From Pratylenchus scribneri (taxonomy: Eukaryota; Nematoda; Chromadorea; Rhabditida; Pratylenchidae): a stretch of 64,000 nt of DNA. The DNA is taken from assembly GCA_030063045.1 (NCBI GenBank), contig JAQSEB010000069.1, positions 186,001-250,000 on the forward strand, in the 5' to 3' direction. The position numbers were made by a program, and so were the translations under genes. Shown one piece after another: positions 42,445-55,499 of this stretch (position 1 is its first letter; each line of letters begins with the position of its first letter). The notes under the pieces are model-generated. The model saw only the letters and a program-made list of their open reading frames with translations. It was not told where the DNA came from and searched no databases.

Positions 42445-44878
42445 GTTTTTCTTAAATAAATTGGAAAATAAATTATAAATTGATAATAAAAAATAATAAT
42501 AAAAGAGGCTTAAGTCATATGGACCGCTATTTGGACATTATCCTAGAGTCCAAGAAAAATGGACTTTTTGTCAAATTTTGCATATATTTAAAATAAAACT
42601 ATGCAATTTATTTGAAACAACGGCTTATTTTTATTCAAGATTTGAGCATAGAATGAATTAATGAATTATTTATTGAATGGGCCATTCTATTGTAATAGTT
42701 CACCATGTAGGGAGGAATTAAATGGAAAGTGATATACTACCTTTAATTATATAATTTGATCGTTTTAATTTTTATTAGTTCTTCGAAATCATCTACTCAC
42801 AAAAATTTATTACTTCTATACAGAATTTGTTGTAAATCTTTCATTAGACTTGATGTTATTATAAAATAAATTATTCAATTTTATTTTCCTATTGACTGAA
42901 TTGACAGTTGATCATTCAAAAAAATAATTGAAGGATAATTACTTGATTAAAATTTCTCTAATTATCGTATTTCTCCTATTAGAAGCCCACTCTCTAATAA
43001 AAGCTCACCCCTAGAAAGCCTCTGAGATTTATAAGCTCATGGGTTTTTTAATATATAGAAAATACTTATTCCTTTAGGGCATAATTAACAACATAAAAAG
43101 TAATTGTTTTTTTTTTCTTAATTTTAATTTTCTTTTATGGAATTATGCCTTATTAGGGCCGAATATCGTCCACTGTTCATCGACAAGATTTTCCAAAAGA
43201 AATGTGCAATTTTACATACCAATTGTTTTTGTTTCAATTATCTTTCTTTTCTATTTATAAAATTTATATAAACAACGATTGTTGCTCATTAGTATTGACA
43301 GACAGTGGGAATGCAGCAAAAAATTTTATATAATGGTCACTCTCGAGTCTCGACTGTTTGCTGCTATCTAGACCCAAATTCTTGGCTTGGGTTTTTTGTT
43401 TTTATTGCTTTGTACAAATATAAGGCTCTTTGTTGAGATTGAAAGTGGCTCTGGCATTGGTCGATGTGGAATGGATGGTGAAAGGTTAACCGAAATTTGC
43501 GACTCCGAAATTTGCGGCCCCGAAATTTGCGGCCATATAACAATATATTTTGATGATAAATTATAATTCTTAGAAAAATTTGTGTGTGAAATCTCGAAAG
43601 AACTTTTAAGGTTGAAATTTTGTTTTTAAATCTCCTATTCCACATAAAAATCAAAAAGAGGTACGGATAAAAAAAAAACATGAATTCGGAATTTAGGGCC
43701 TCTTTTATAAATTTATTATATCATCTATTAGGTAATATTTTCTTCTATAAATAAAATTGTCAACATAGTAATCGTTGGAGAAAATGATTTTTTGCAATTT
43801 TTTTTGTAATCTTTTAAACCAAAAAATTTTAATCATCAATATAAATTATTGATTCAATAAAAATATTTTAAACTAAATTTCCTTTAAATTTAGTGGAAAT
43901 ATTTATTATCTGAAAATAATGGTCTTTGAAAAGAGGAAAATACATTCCCGAATATCGATAGCAATTGATGGAAAATAATGCAAAATCAATACACAAATTG
44001 TAGCTTATACCTAGATACACATATCAAATATTGAAAGAAATCAATCAAAATATTGTTGGAACGGAAAATGAATGTAATGCCGGGAGAAATAGGGAAGGGG
44101 AATGAATAATTGTTTAAAAAAGAAAGCCTAATTGGGTAAAGCATTTTTTCTTTTGAAAATTGAATTAGCCTGCATTCAAATGACCGCTATTCGGAATAAT
44201 TGATAAAGAAATTATTGTAAATTTTAATTTTATTTTGTTAATCATGGTAGAAGTAAAGTCTGGCTGACAAAGTTAAGAAAAACACGTGATGGGCTGGGTT
44301 CGCTTATTTGTTAGGTTTTATATTCTCTCCTTTTTATAGTGCAGATAAATTAAGAAAATTTTATTTATAAAAGCAAAAAGAAGAAAAAATACGTTTTCAA
44401 AAAAGAAATTTCAAATTGTGGAAGCAATATTGTAAAGAGCAAAAAAAAGATTTCTTTCGTATTTCATATTGTAGACATCGCATTTAAAGATTGTATTTTT
44501 GATACAAATTTAATAAAAAAAAAATAAAAATTCATTAATTCTGGTTGACTTGCTAGTTTATTAAGCATTTATGAATATAAGAAATTATATTTTCAAATTT
44601 TCTTTACTCAAAAATTTCATAATAACCGTCTTTATTTTACACCTAAAAATAAATTAAAAAACAAAAATTTTGACAGTTTGATGTTATTTATAGACAATTT
44701 TTTCTTTTAATATTAAAGAAAAGCAAAATAAAAATTTGAGAAAATAAAATTGTTTTAAATGAAAAATTTAAATTATATATATTAAATGGAAAAATCATAA
44801 TTTATTAAAAAAAATAAAATTTAATGTTAATATTTTTAAAAAGGGAGAAATTTGGATGCTTAATTTAGTTTATCAGTT
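42445..44878. other. Gene-free AT-rich stretch
   Basis: No supported gene. It contains an R3 copy near 42960-43070 and three direct CCGAAATTTGCG units at 43491-43535, otherwise unique AT-rich DNA. Confidence 0.5.
43491..43535. repeat. Three direct CCGAAATTTGCGGC units
   Basis: A short direct array with no inverted partner nearby. It looks like a single arm of a tandem-arm foldback element. Confidence 0.6.
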
Positions 44879-44890
44879 CTATATAAAAGG
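44879..44890 (+). promoter_or_regulatory. Candidate TATA box
   Basis: CTATATAAAAGG 111 bp upstream of the papain-like start codon. Confidence 0.5.
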
Positions 44891-45000
44891 TGATTGACGC
44901 TTATGTTTTGCAATGGGAAAAAATAAATCGACAGAGCTGCAAAATTCTTTTCTTTTTCTTAATTTTTTCTTAATTAAATTTTTCAATCTAGTAATTTAAA

Positions 45001-48000
45001 ATGAACTTTTGGGAATTTTTTATTCATTTAATCATTGATTTATTTTTCACATTCAACGGTTTGTTACTTAAAGCACAAAAAAATTATTTTTGAATTTTAG
45101 TGCCTCAAGAATACTACACCTATCAGGAAAAGTTGGAATATGATCATCGCATATTCTATCCAGTGTTTATTAATGTGACTATAATTTTTTATTTAATTAG
45201 TTTAAAAATTTAGAAAAATGCTGGCGCTTGTTTCTGCATTGCTCCTGTGGAAGCATTTCGCTGGCAATTTGTTCAAAAAGGGTTTCTTTTAAATTTTTGC
45301 TAAAAATAGGGATTTTAAAAATGCTTATTAAATTTTTAAAATCTGTCAAAAATCAAATCACAATTTTTTGTAGAATATAATTTTTTTTAGCTAATAATGT
45401 AATATAGCCTATTTAATATTTAATTCTAATATACTAAATCATTTTGTGTATCAGTGTAAACATATTGACAAAAAATTTAAAAATTTATACAAATATTTAT
45501 TTTTTTAATTATTATACGGTATGAATGATTTTACAAAATGACTGATAAAAAATTAATAATAGAATCAAAATTAGTTTAAAAAACATTAAAAAATCAGAAT
45601 TAGATAAAAACACTTAAATTTAGAATCAAATAAAAACAAAAAAATCAGAATTAGCAAAGAACATAAAAAACAGAATAGTTAACAAACAAAAAATCAGTAA
45701 AAATACAAAAATTCAGAATTAGCTAAAAATACAAAAATTCAGAATTAGCTAAAAAATACAAAAATTCAAAATTAACTAAAAAGACAAAAATCAGAATTAG
45801 CTAAAATGAAAATAAAAATTAACCAAAAATTATAATTAGATACATACAAAATCGGAATTGATAAAAGCAACACAAAATTCTAAATTAGTTAATAATAAAA
45901 TAAGATTTAACTAAATAAATCAGAATTAGATAAAAAATAAGCTAAGAACGCAAAACAGAATTGCTAAAAAAAGAAATCAGAATTAAATAAGATAAAAAAT
46001 TAGAATTAATAAAAATCAAAATCAGAATAGCTAAAAATGCAAAAATTAGAATAATCAAAAAACAAAAAACAAAAATCAGATATAGAAAAGAATAAAAAAG
46101 AATATCTAGAAACACAGAAATCAGAAATAGAAAATATAAAACAGAATATCTAAAAATACAAAAGACAGAACAGAAAAGGAAAAAAAATTAGAATAGCTAA
46201 AAATACATTAATCAGAATTAGAAAATAATATAAAAATCAGAATAGTTAAAAAATACAAAAATCCGAATTAGCTTAAAACGTAAAAAAAATCAGAATTAGC
46301 TATATAAAATATTTTTAAAGGGAATTCCTACAGTTTAGCGCCCAGCAAGCCTATGATTGCTCCGAGAAAAGAAAACCGCCTAAACCAATTGAAGTATTTA
46401 TAAATAATAATAATAAATAAAATTAACAAATAAGATTTTGCGTTATATGAAGAGTTCTGGTCTTTGCTTAAATGAATCATATCCCTATGTTGATAAACAA
46501 GGACAATGCCAAGAAAAAACTTGTGGCGTGAAATATAAACTCGATGGTGAGAAATTTATTTTTTTTAAATTTAATTATCAAATTTTTAAAATGGCACAAA
46601 TTCAAATCGAAAACTACTGATTATTATTACTGCTATTATGATATGAGTTATGATTATGACGAATAATTTGATCTTATTAAATTAGAGAATAAAAATAAAT
46701 TTTTGGAAAATTTAAGGATTATTTTATAGATATTTTAATATTTTGAAATTATATTTAATCTCCTTTTTTATTGGAAAATTAATTTTTAGATTTCTTCAAA
46801 GTGAAAAGCAAGATAGCCGATGTCAAACAAGCTTTATTTCAATATGGGCCACTTGTGGCTGATTTGGATTTTAGTAAAATAAATGATCCATCACATGGTA
46901 AAATTGAATTAAATTAAAATAAATGTTTGAGTTAACAAAAATAAAATGTTTGGAAAAATAAAAACAAATGTTTGGATGAACAAAAATAAATATTTTGCGA
47001 CAATTGTTTAGATGAACAAAAACAAGTGTTTGATTAAATAAAAAATTTTTTGGGCTAAAAAATGTTTGGTGAAGGAAAAATAAATGTTTGGAAAAACATT
47101 TGTTTGTAGAAGCAAAATTTGGGCCAAAGCAAATGAATGGATAAACAAATGTTTGGAAAAAAAACAAAATATTTGGAGAAACAATGACAAATATTTGTAT
47201 GAACAAAAACAAATGTTTGTAGAAACAAAAACAAATGTTTAGAAAAATTTAGAGAAGCAAAAATAAATGTTTGGATGAAGAAAAACAAATATTTGGAGAA
47301 ACAAAAACAATTTTTTTGAAAACAATGACAAAAAATTATTGAGAAAAACGCAACAAATTTTTGAAAAATTCATATTATTAAAGATTTAATTAAAGATATT
47401 ATAATAGTATACAATTTTTAAAATTTTTTGAGCGCTTGTAATTTTTGTATAAATTAATTCATATTAATACAATATCAATATTAAAATATATTCTATTTAA
47501 TAATAAAATATAAAATTAAATTGAAGAAAGAGTGCCTTGGGATGGACAATGTGTTCATGATAAGCCAAATCATGCTGTCCTAATAATAACTGGCTATGAT
47601 CAAATATTTGATCAGGCGAAAGGAGAGATGGTAGACGTGTGGATTTGTTTTAATAAGTATTTTCCTATTTATTTTGAAAATAAAATTAAATGAATAATAA
47701 TTTATTTGCCGATAAAAAATTGAAATTGCTTGAAAACATTGAAAATACAAAAAATGATACATAATACCTAAATAATTTAAATTTATAAAACATAAAACAT
47801 AGGGTAGAGCTATTCAAGACTTTTGAATGTTGATAATTTGTTATGTTTGAAGACAAAATTAAAGTGTATTAAAATGTTTAAACTATCTCATGTTTTTGGT
47901 TCAAAACTCATTTAAAATTGATTTAATCTAAGCCTGAACATAATCAAACGATGCATTTCAAGGAAATTTTTCAATTGGATATAAGATTTATATGCTGATT

Positions 48001-48483
48001 AGACTTCTGAAATCTGAAAAGTTCCATTCGGCAATTTCAATATTTTTTCGGCAAAATAAATACTTCCAAAATTAAAAATTGCTTAATTTTTAAAAATAGT
48101 TTTAAAAGAATTTTATAATTATATTAAAATTTTCAAAAAAATTAAATAAAATTTTCGGAAAAGGGTGAAATATTTTAAAAAATTAATGCTTATAAACAAA
48201 TTATTTACGGTTCATTATCTAGTTTTCCGATAGTATCTAATCATTATACTTAAAATAACATTAATTATTTCAATTTTTCATTAGTTATGGTCATGAGTGG
48301 GGTGATGATGGAAGATTCTATCTTGCCATGGGTCAGACCGGAAACAAATGTGGCATATTAACGAATGCCTACGCTTTGATAATGAAAAAAATAATCGATT
48401 TAATTTCTCCATATTTTTTCAGAAGAAGATATAATTGTGATAAAAAATTTTATTCTATTGTTTTCACGATTCATGTTGAATAA
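45001..48483 (+). CDS. Divergent papain-like (C1) protein without prodomain
   Basis: Eight exons: 45001-45058, 45101-45174, 45214-45281, 46339-46393, 46435-46546, 46790-46897, 47527-47656, 48285-48483, giving 267 aa with phases closing. The first about 19 residues are hydrophobic and look like a signal peptide. YDHRIFYPVFINKNAGACFCIAP aligns (in parts) with the catalytic Cys region of cathepsins. AQQAYDCS matches the usual LSxQxLVDCS, then SSGLCLNESYPY, GPLVADLDF, PNHAVLIITGYD (His) and NNYGHEWGDDGRFYLAMG (Asn) and CGI. The Cys, His and Asn are kept, but the oxyanion Gln is Ala and the Trp after the Cys is Ile. The inhibitor prodomain (I29) expected between signal and mature domain is absent. 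It may be a secreted, perhaps inactive, homologue. The exon 3-4 join is the least certain; introns 3 and 6 hold tandem repeats. Confidence 0.78.
45530..46310. repeat. Imperfect tandem repeat AAAATCAGAATTAGCTAAAA
   Basis: About 25-30 units of roughly 25-30 bp with much drift. In intron 3 of the papain-like gene. Confidence 0.85.
46915..47345. repeat. Imperfect tandem repeat AAACAAATGTTTGG
   Basis: About 17 units of about 25 bp with CAAATGTTTGGA and AACAAAAA words, in intron 6 of the papain-like gene. Confidence 0.85.
47800..48070. repeat. Worn copy of family R1
   Basis: AGAGCTATTCAAGACTTTTG, ATAATTTGTTATG and inverted partners. In intron 7 of the papain-like gene. Confidence 0.4.
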
Positions 48484-48513
48484 AAAATAATATAAAGTGA
48501 ATTTAATAAAAAT

Positions 48514-51500
48514 TTATTTTAAATGGAAAAATTCAAAAGAATTTAAAAATATCATATTTGGTTGACTATGTTCATCTTCAATAAACGTTTCTCCTATTTC
48601 AATTTGCTTACCGCCAAAAATGCAAAGAGTATCACTCTCCTAAATTGGGAAGTAAATACATTATTTTCAAGAATAAAAATTTAAATAATAAATTTATTTT
48701 AAGAGTTTAAAATGAATTAAAATACAATTCAAAAATCAATTATAAAAAATTCGTATTTTATATTGCTCATAAAAAATAAATAAAATTCAATATACCAAAT
48801 ATAATGCAGAGTAGTCCAAACGTGGAACATTCATTTCCCATTCAGACAATTTTGACCAAACAAATGTTTCCAAATCAAAGCACCAAATTGTTGAGCAAAA
48901 TTTATCATAATCAATGATATCATTGCTGAGATCCTGAAAAATCAATTTTTTACATTCCTTTCAATTAATAAAATGGATGAAAATTTTTAATCCTTAAATA
49001 TAATATTTAAACCCTAAAATTATGATATTGTTTTATTTGTGGCTTTTGAAACCGATTTTAATCTATACAATTACTAATTTTAATTTACAATTCATTCCAA
49101 TATATATCTATCAGGCAATAATGATTATTTTTAAACCAAAAAAAAATACAAGGATAAAAAGTAATTTTTCCCAAAAATAATGCCACTTACATGATTTACT
49201 TCCAATCCAGGGAGCAAATATAATAATTTTTTGTTGAAATGCAGAATCATCTGATGGCGTTTTCGTTGCTTTGGAAATCCATGAACAGGATCTGGCAATA
49301 AATTTATTGTGCGGAAATTTCGTTCCTCCAAGTTGAAACAAATTATCTGAATTTTTATATTAATTAATGATTTTAAATTTTCTTTGGAAATTTTTTAGCA
49401 GTTAATTTGCCGAAAAAATTATTGAAAATGTAGAAAAGACTATTTACGAAATGGATATTATGTGCAAACTGTTTTTGGTTTATAATTTGAACTTAACTAG
49501 GGGTTTAGGGCCAGGGTTAGGTTTAGGGCTTGCATGGGATTAGAGGATAAGGGCTAGGGAATCTTAAAGAAGTTTGACTTGGCCAAGTCATATGGCCTAA
49601 AAAGAAATGAGACATAATATCCATTTCGACAAATTCAATATTCTTTTCAACAAATTAAATAGTATCCATTTTTAAAGCTATTATTTTCCATTTCCGAATT
49701 TTTAAGTGAATTGATATTTATAAAAAAATTCATAAAAATTATTTAATCTACCAATCTATATTCCATTTCCCTTGGATCATTCGAAGGCGCCCAATTTTTG
49801 TTATAAGGAAAAATCCAAATGAAACGATCAAAAAGAAATGCTTGCAAATAAGAACAGCCCAAATACAATTCCATATAAGCAAATGTTTCTTGATCAATTA
49901 ATTCATTGCAAATAATTCCACGATTTTGTTTTTCCGTTGAATATTTCTAAAATAAATAGAAGTTATTTTATCGTCATTTCTTCAAAATTTTTATTGTTGA
50001 AATATAGACTTTTAAAAATCTCATTGTTATTTGTCATTTATTTTAGAAATAGCCAAACTAAATGCAAAATTTTACCAATTTTTTATTTTTATGAAAATTT
50101 GGTCATTGCTTATTTATATTATAAAAAATAATTTACTTACGGTCAAACATAACCACTTCCAATTTTTTGCGCAATCATCCTGTTTTCTTAGTTCATAAAT
50201 GAAAATCACTGGGCCATTGAAGAAGGATTGACATCTAAGAAATTTCAAAAAAAAAAGTGTTTATATTCTTAAAAAAATTAAAAATTTTTGTTTAAATTAT
50301 TCCAAAATTAAGAATAGCCGTGTAGATTGGTTGAGACTTGAGAGATCTTCAACGAAATTTCAATCTTATTTTCATCATATAATGAATGTGAATGGGAAAT
50401 ATTTAATCTGACGTAAAATATTGAAAAAGTCCAAAGATTTAACAATTATTTTTCTGCTTGGCCAACATAACTTATTTTACAATCGATAGGTATTTAACCA
50501 ATTTTAATTCTTTTTATGAACCAAAAAAATTTGATTTAAACATTTTAAATTACATTTTTATTTTGACGAAATATTACAAATTATATACCATTTGATTCAT
50601 CTTAACGAGATCTCCCTATTCAAATGGATATAAGATTTATGGTTCAAGGACAAACCACTGAACAATTAAAATCTTTTTACATTGTTGGACAAATCAAATA
50701 ATACTACTCTGCTGAATTATAAAATATAAAAAAAAATATTGTATGTTGTTAGAACATGGATTCCTAATTTGTTCTCAAATGAAAGAATGCTATCTTACTT
50801 TTCTTTGAGTGAATACGGTTCCATTGTAGTGAGAAAATAAATGCTTCGAAAATCCGATGAAACAAGCACTTTTGGTTGTGCACTGTACAAATAACAATCC
50901 ACCAATGAACCATCTCCATCCTCAAATTTAATATTTTCAATCGAAAATTTGAAGTTGGACAGCCCATTCGATTCATCTCCTACAAATTTGAATATTGAAA
51001 TTTAATTCTTTAATTTTTTTAATAATTAATAATTTTTTATCCACTTTTAATCCAATTTTAATTTTTGTATCGAAAATAGCTTTTGACTTCAAATAAATTA
51101 GAAACCAATTTAAGACCCTGCAAATCTTATATCTTTTTTGTAGATCTCATCGAAACGGGTATTTTGATTAAATCAAAACTGAACGAATTAAACCATTTAA
51201 ACTATATTTCCTGTTTTTGGTTTTAACATTCATTTTGAGCCAAAACCCAAAACCTGACATTTTAAATAACATTCGATGCGTTTTCGATGAGATTAACAAA
51301 TTGGTATAATCTTTATAGGGTCTAAAACCGGTTTCCGACTTGTTAGAACTTATTAGAAATCAAAAATTACTTTTGGAATAAGTAAAAATAAAATTGGAAG
51401 TAAAAAAAAAGTAAAAGTTTTCCTTAGTTCACTTAACGTTTTATGTAAATGAAATAAAAATTATTGCGTCCTTTCACATCCTCTTCATCTTTGTCGAAAT

Positions 51501-53508
51501 CAAATTTGCTCAAAAAAAACATCGGCAAATTGTAATTAAAATTTGTTGTTAGCGTCGATGATGATGAAGATGTGGAGGAAGAAAATAAATTTTGTTGTCC
51601 AGAAATTGGGACGGAAGCACAAGCTTAAATTTTTGCAGTAAATTAATTGTTTTCTTTTTAATATTTTGACGAGATTAGTTTTTATATTGTATTTGTTATG
51701 AATTCTGGATTGTAGTATAAATGAATAAACTACCAGCAGCAAGTTCCTCCCTATTCCTATATTTGGTTATATTGGGTATTGGTCTCGCTAAACGCTTAAC
51801 CGGGATTTTGGCCCTTCTAATAATAATGAAATTTTATTCAAAATACTCATCCTCTCATCTGCTGATGAGATCAAAACCTAGTATATATATGTTGCAGCCG
51901 ATCTCGTTTTTTAGCCGATCTCGAAATCGGCTATCTCGTTTTCGTTTTCCACTGACCAGAAATAGTGTAGTGGCAGACATTGTAGTTTGTAATAGCCATA
52001 TCTCGGCTCCTAGGCCACCTAGAGCAATATTTTTTTCCTATTCTTAGCCATACCCAAAACCCATGCTGGCCCTACCCTAGCCTAGCCCTACCCTAGTTAA
52101 ACCGGTTTGAAAACTCGAAATTTCAATTGGCCATAACTTTGGTTCAAACTGATAAAATTATTTTGAAATTCAAATCTTATAAAAAAATCGACCCTGACGA
52201 ATCGAATGAGCTATAGATCAAGTCTGTACGATTATTAGAACATGCCGTAATGGGATCGGCTGCAACATATATATTATAATAAGACCCATCCTCCAAGTCA
52301 TAAAATTTACTCTATTATCGTTTTTTATAGATTTGTTAAGGATCACAAAATTCATGCCCGAAAATTTGGCCAGCGGGGTCTGTATCTGTAGGCCTACCAA
52401 AATAGTGAATTTGGGATCAAATTAGTTTTATTTGAAGATGATTTCTTTTAAAACATTTTAAAGATCTAGAGAATTTGACTAATGAAATAGACTCATAAAA
52501 ATATTTTTGAATTGGTACTAGTGTTGCGCACCAACGGGGAAAAATGATACAATGTTAGAGGGAATAATATTTCCAACTTGGCATTTTCGATTTTCCTGCT
52601 TTTATAGATAGGTATTTAATTTATAGAACATAAAATCGACTTCAAAATGATATTAAGAGAATTGGCCATTTAATTAATCTTAACAAAAATTTCTAAAATC
52701 CATTGATTTTTAATTTATGGCCAAAATTCTGGTAAATATTCAACTATTGATTTTGTGGGTATTTTGATAGTTAATAACAATATGCTTTATCACCACCATC
52801 AACACTGGTTCATTTCTTTAATTTTCTCGCCCCTAGTTTTACAATCAAATTTTCTCGAAATGGATAAGGATCAAATCTTTGCATTCTTTTTCGAAACCCT
52901 TTATTTCTTTTTACTATGTATGAAAACCTTGTAATGAATCTGTCCAAAATGGATAAAAATTGTCAGCAGTGGATGCATTGTCGTCTTTATCATCCTTTTC
53001 ATTTGCTATTGCTTCATCTATCAATGGAAAACATTCCCATTTTTGTTGTTCAATTTCATAAATCCAAACGCAATCCGCACAAATTGTAGTCAACAATGAA
53101 TTTTGCGAACCACCAAAAATGCACAACGAATTTGTCGAACGACCGACTTCCGGACATTGTTGCATAAGAGCCCATCTTCTCCCATGTGGTCCATCTATTG
53201 TTTTTGGTGAATAGGGCACAATTATAATAATTGCATTATGCATTTTACAACATAGCTTACAAATTACAATATATTTTCAATTTTTGGGCATGATTTTACT
53301 TTAAGATAATTTATATTTAACAAAAATATTATTTTTCATATTTTATTTTTATATTATATTCAATTTTAATCGAAAATACTTCATTAGAAAAATTATAAAT
53401 TATGATTCATAAAGTAAATTTTTGCAAACCTTTTGGATTATTTGTTGTTTCAGACAGAAAGGTCAGATCCGAACGGCAAATTTTACAATTCTTATTGGCG
53501 CAAACCAT
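48514..53508 (-). CDS. Kelch-repeat-like protein
   Basis: Nine exons, high to low: 53430-53508, 52928-53194, 51438-51623, 50799-50979, 50141-50234, 49752-49946, 49191-49346, 48796-48933, 48514-48639, giving 473 aa. The N-terminus MVCANKNCKICRSD is Cys-rich. SLCIFGGSQN (near residue 50), followed by a 30-residue strand pattern WIYEIEQQKWECF, is a kelch blade; similar patterns recur (VIFIYELRK...WKWLCL, FDRFIWIFP, LYLLPGLEVN, IWCFDLETFVWSKL) and it closes with TLCIFGGKQIE. A beta-propeller adaptor is likely. No BTB or F-box is seen. The stop codon is 30 bp from the stop of the convergent papain-like gene. A short open piece at 52843-52898 could be an extra exon but does not fit the phase. Confidence 0.75.
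50380..50680. repeat. Copy of family R1
   Basis: GGGAAATATTTAATCTGACG, ATTATATACCATTTGATTCA and TAACGAGATCTCCC. In intron 4 of the kelch gene. Confidence 0.5.
51075..51345. repeat. Copy of family R1
   Basis: TGTAGATCTCATCGAAACGG and the inverted TGCGTTTTCGATGAGATT, with GGGTCTAAAACCGGTTTC at the right end. In intron 3 of the kelch gene. Confidence 0.6.
51885..52272. mobile_element. Inverted-end element in intron 2 of kelch gene
   Basis: Ends ATATGTTGCAGCCGATC and GATCGGCTGCAACATAT. The interior holds AGCCGATCTCG and TTGGCCATAACTTTGG. The flanks are AT dinucleotides, so the target duplication (possibly TA) cannot be read. Confidence 0.7.
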
Positions 53509-54316
53509 ATTTTGAAAAAAAAAAAACTAGTAAAAACAGAAATTTATTAACCATTCAGAGAAATTTATTATAAAAATATTCACATTAGATTATTTTGGGC
53601 ATTAATCATTTCTCGTTTTGAATATCCCTATGAGCTATGAGCTATGTAATATGGATTGAATTCGGAAGTAAAGTAGCCTTACACAGAAAGAGAGAGCTCA
53701 ATCGAAAATTATAAAAAAAATGACCTCTTATAAGAGAAAAATTTTTTGTCAAAAAGGTCCGCACGGAAAATTAGACCATAAGTAACCAGCGAATGGTAGA
53801 ATTTTACTCAAAAATTTTCAAAAAGGAATAAAATGCTAAAAGGATGCATTTGTATTCAACTCTAAAGACGTCCCCCTTGAAAGGTATAATCAAAGGTCCA
53901 AAAATAAAAATTTTTCATAAAAGGAGTTGATCTTAATTCCGCGTTTCTTATTTGGAAATAATCATCTCATCTAAAAGGCTGAGTGAGTTGACGCCTATAA
54001 AATATTATAAACAGCATAAAAATGTTTAAAAAAATAAATGGAAAAAATCGAAAACCCTGGGTTCCTCCGGGTCGGGTTTGCCCAAATTTTAATTTCCGGG
54101 TTTCCGGGTACGGGTGAGAAAAAGTCCGGGTTTTCGGGAATGAATAAATCGTCCCATAAGCCATAACTGTGCTTGAACTTCCAATATTACACAACACCTA
54201 TCACATATTCGCTTTTGTTCCAAAATTTTTTTTATTATTTTTTATTTTACATTTCCTTAGATAAAAAGTCGCTTTTCTCCTAAATAGGAGAATTGTGCAT
54301 AGCGGAGTGGCATGAT
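53509..54316. other. Intergenic stretch
   Basis: No gene recognised. Near 54047-54137 is a mini foldback (CGAAAACCCTGGG against CCGGGTTTTCGGG) made of CCGGGTTT words. Confidence 0.5.
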
Positions 54317-54325
54317 GATTGGCAC

Positions 54326-55499
54326 CGCTGATCCACGAAACGTCCGGGCACAAAATGTCCGGGCACAAAATGTCCGGGCACGAAATGTCCGGGCACAAAA
54401 TGTCCGGGCACGAAATGTCCGGGCACATAATGTCCGGTCTCAAAATGTCCGGGCACGAAATGTCCGGGCACATAATGTCCGGTCTCAAAATGTCCGATAG
54501 GGTAAAAATACACGAAATGTCCGATTAAATTATCTGATCAAATTTCGCAATAAAAATGTCGAAAATGTCGAATATAGGGTTTTCGGGGTCGGGGAATCCG
54601 ATTCTGATATCCATTTAATTGATATCTTGTCAAGTAAGAAATCTGTGACATGATGAAAAATCAATGATTCCAAATCAAGTCAATATATACATCAATCGAC
54701 GCGTCTTGATGAGCCGATTCCGAATCTGTCATCCATTTTGCATAAAATTCAAAAATAAAAAAGTTATGACCATTTTTGTCATGCAAATTTCTTAGGCATT
54801 TTGCCAATTTTAAATGGCCATAACTTTTTTAGTTTTTGGTTTTATGCAAAACCAATATCAGATTCGTAATCCGTGGATCATGACGCAAGCTACAATATTG
54901 CTGGAAAAAATCCACAAATTTTTTTCAAAATCCAATCAATAGGGGGGACCCTTCACTTTGGAGATTATTTTTTTTAAATTTTATTCTAGGTCAAATTATA
55001 GCTCAATCGACGCGGCTCGATGTGCTGATCACGAATATGGCATTGGTTTCGCATAAAACCGAAAACTAAAAAAGTTATGGCCATTTAAAATTGGCAAAAA
55101 TGCCTAAGAAATTTGCATGACAAAAATGGTCATAACTTTTTTATTTTTGAAATTTATGCAAAAAGGATGACAGATTCGGACTCGGCTCATCAAGACGCGT
55201 CGATTGATGTATATATTGACTTGATTTGGAATCATTGATTTTTCATCATGTCATATATTTTTTACTTGATAAGATATCAATTAAATGGGCATCAGATTCG
55301 GCTTACCCGCCCCTGAAAACCATATATTCGACATTTTTTGACATTTTTATAACCATTTTCCATTAAAAATTTTGATCGGACATTTCGTGTATTTTTACCC
55401 TATCGGACATTTTGAGACCGGACATTATGTGCCCGGACATTTTGAGACCGGACATTTCGTGCCCGGACATTTTGTGCCCGGACGTTTCATAGGCGCGCC
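54326..55499. mobile_element. Foldback element with TGTCCGGGCACAAAA arms
   Basis: The left arm begins with about 11 units of TGTCCGGGCACAAAA (54341-54520); the right arm has about 6-7 inverted (55375-55490). Inner arms share CAATCGACGCGTCTTGATGA, AAAGTTATGACCAT and GATTCGGA motifs with the element at 17749-18296. The 9-bp direct repeat GATTGGCAC flanks at 54317-54325 and 55500-55508. The right end is 76 bp from the TMED start codon. Confidence 0.93.

Noticed and set aside
45530..46310. Possible satellite or centromere block
   Set aside because: Units are strongly diverged, the block is confined to one intron and is below 1 kb.
45282..46338. A hidden microexon in the papain-like gene
   Set aside because: I looked for one to fill a few missing family residues, but a direct join at 46339 already keeps phase and no convincing AG-GT pair was found.
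52843..52898. Extra kelch-gene exon (GFRKRMQRFDPYPFRENL)
   Set aside because: It would need a 29-bp intron and leaves the wrong phase for the next exon; the model without it closes.
54201..54528. Open frames of repeated CPDIL, GHFVP or NVRA words
   Set aside because: These are translations of the 15-bp tandem repeat in the foldback arm, open in several frames because the unit length is a multiple of three.
54200..54540. Possible CRISPR array (direct repeats of about 15 bp)
   Set aside because: No spacers of constant length, units adjoin, an inverted partner exists and the genome is eukaryotic.
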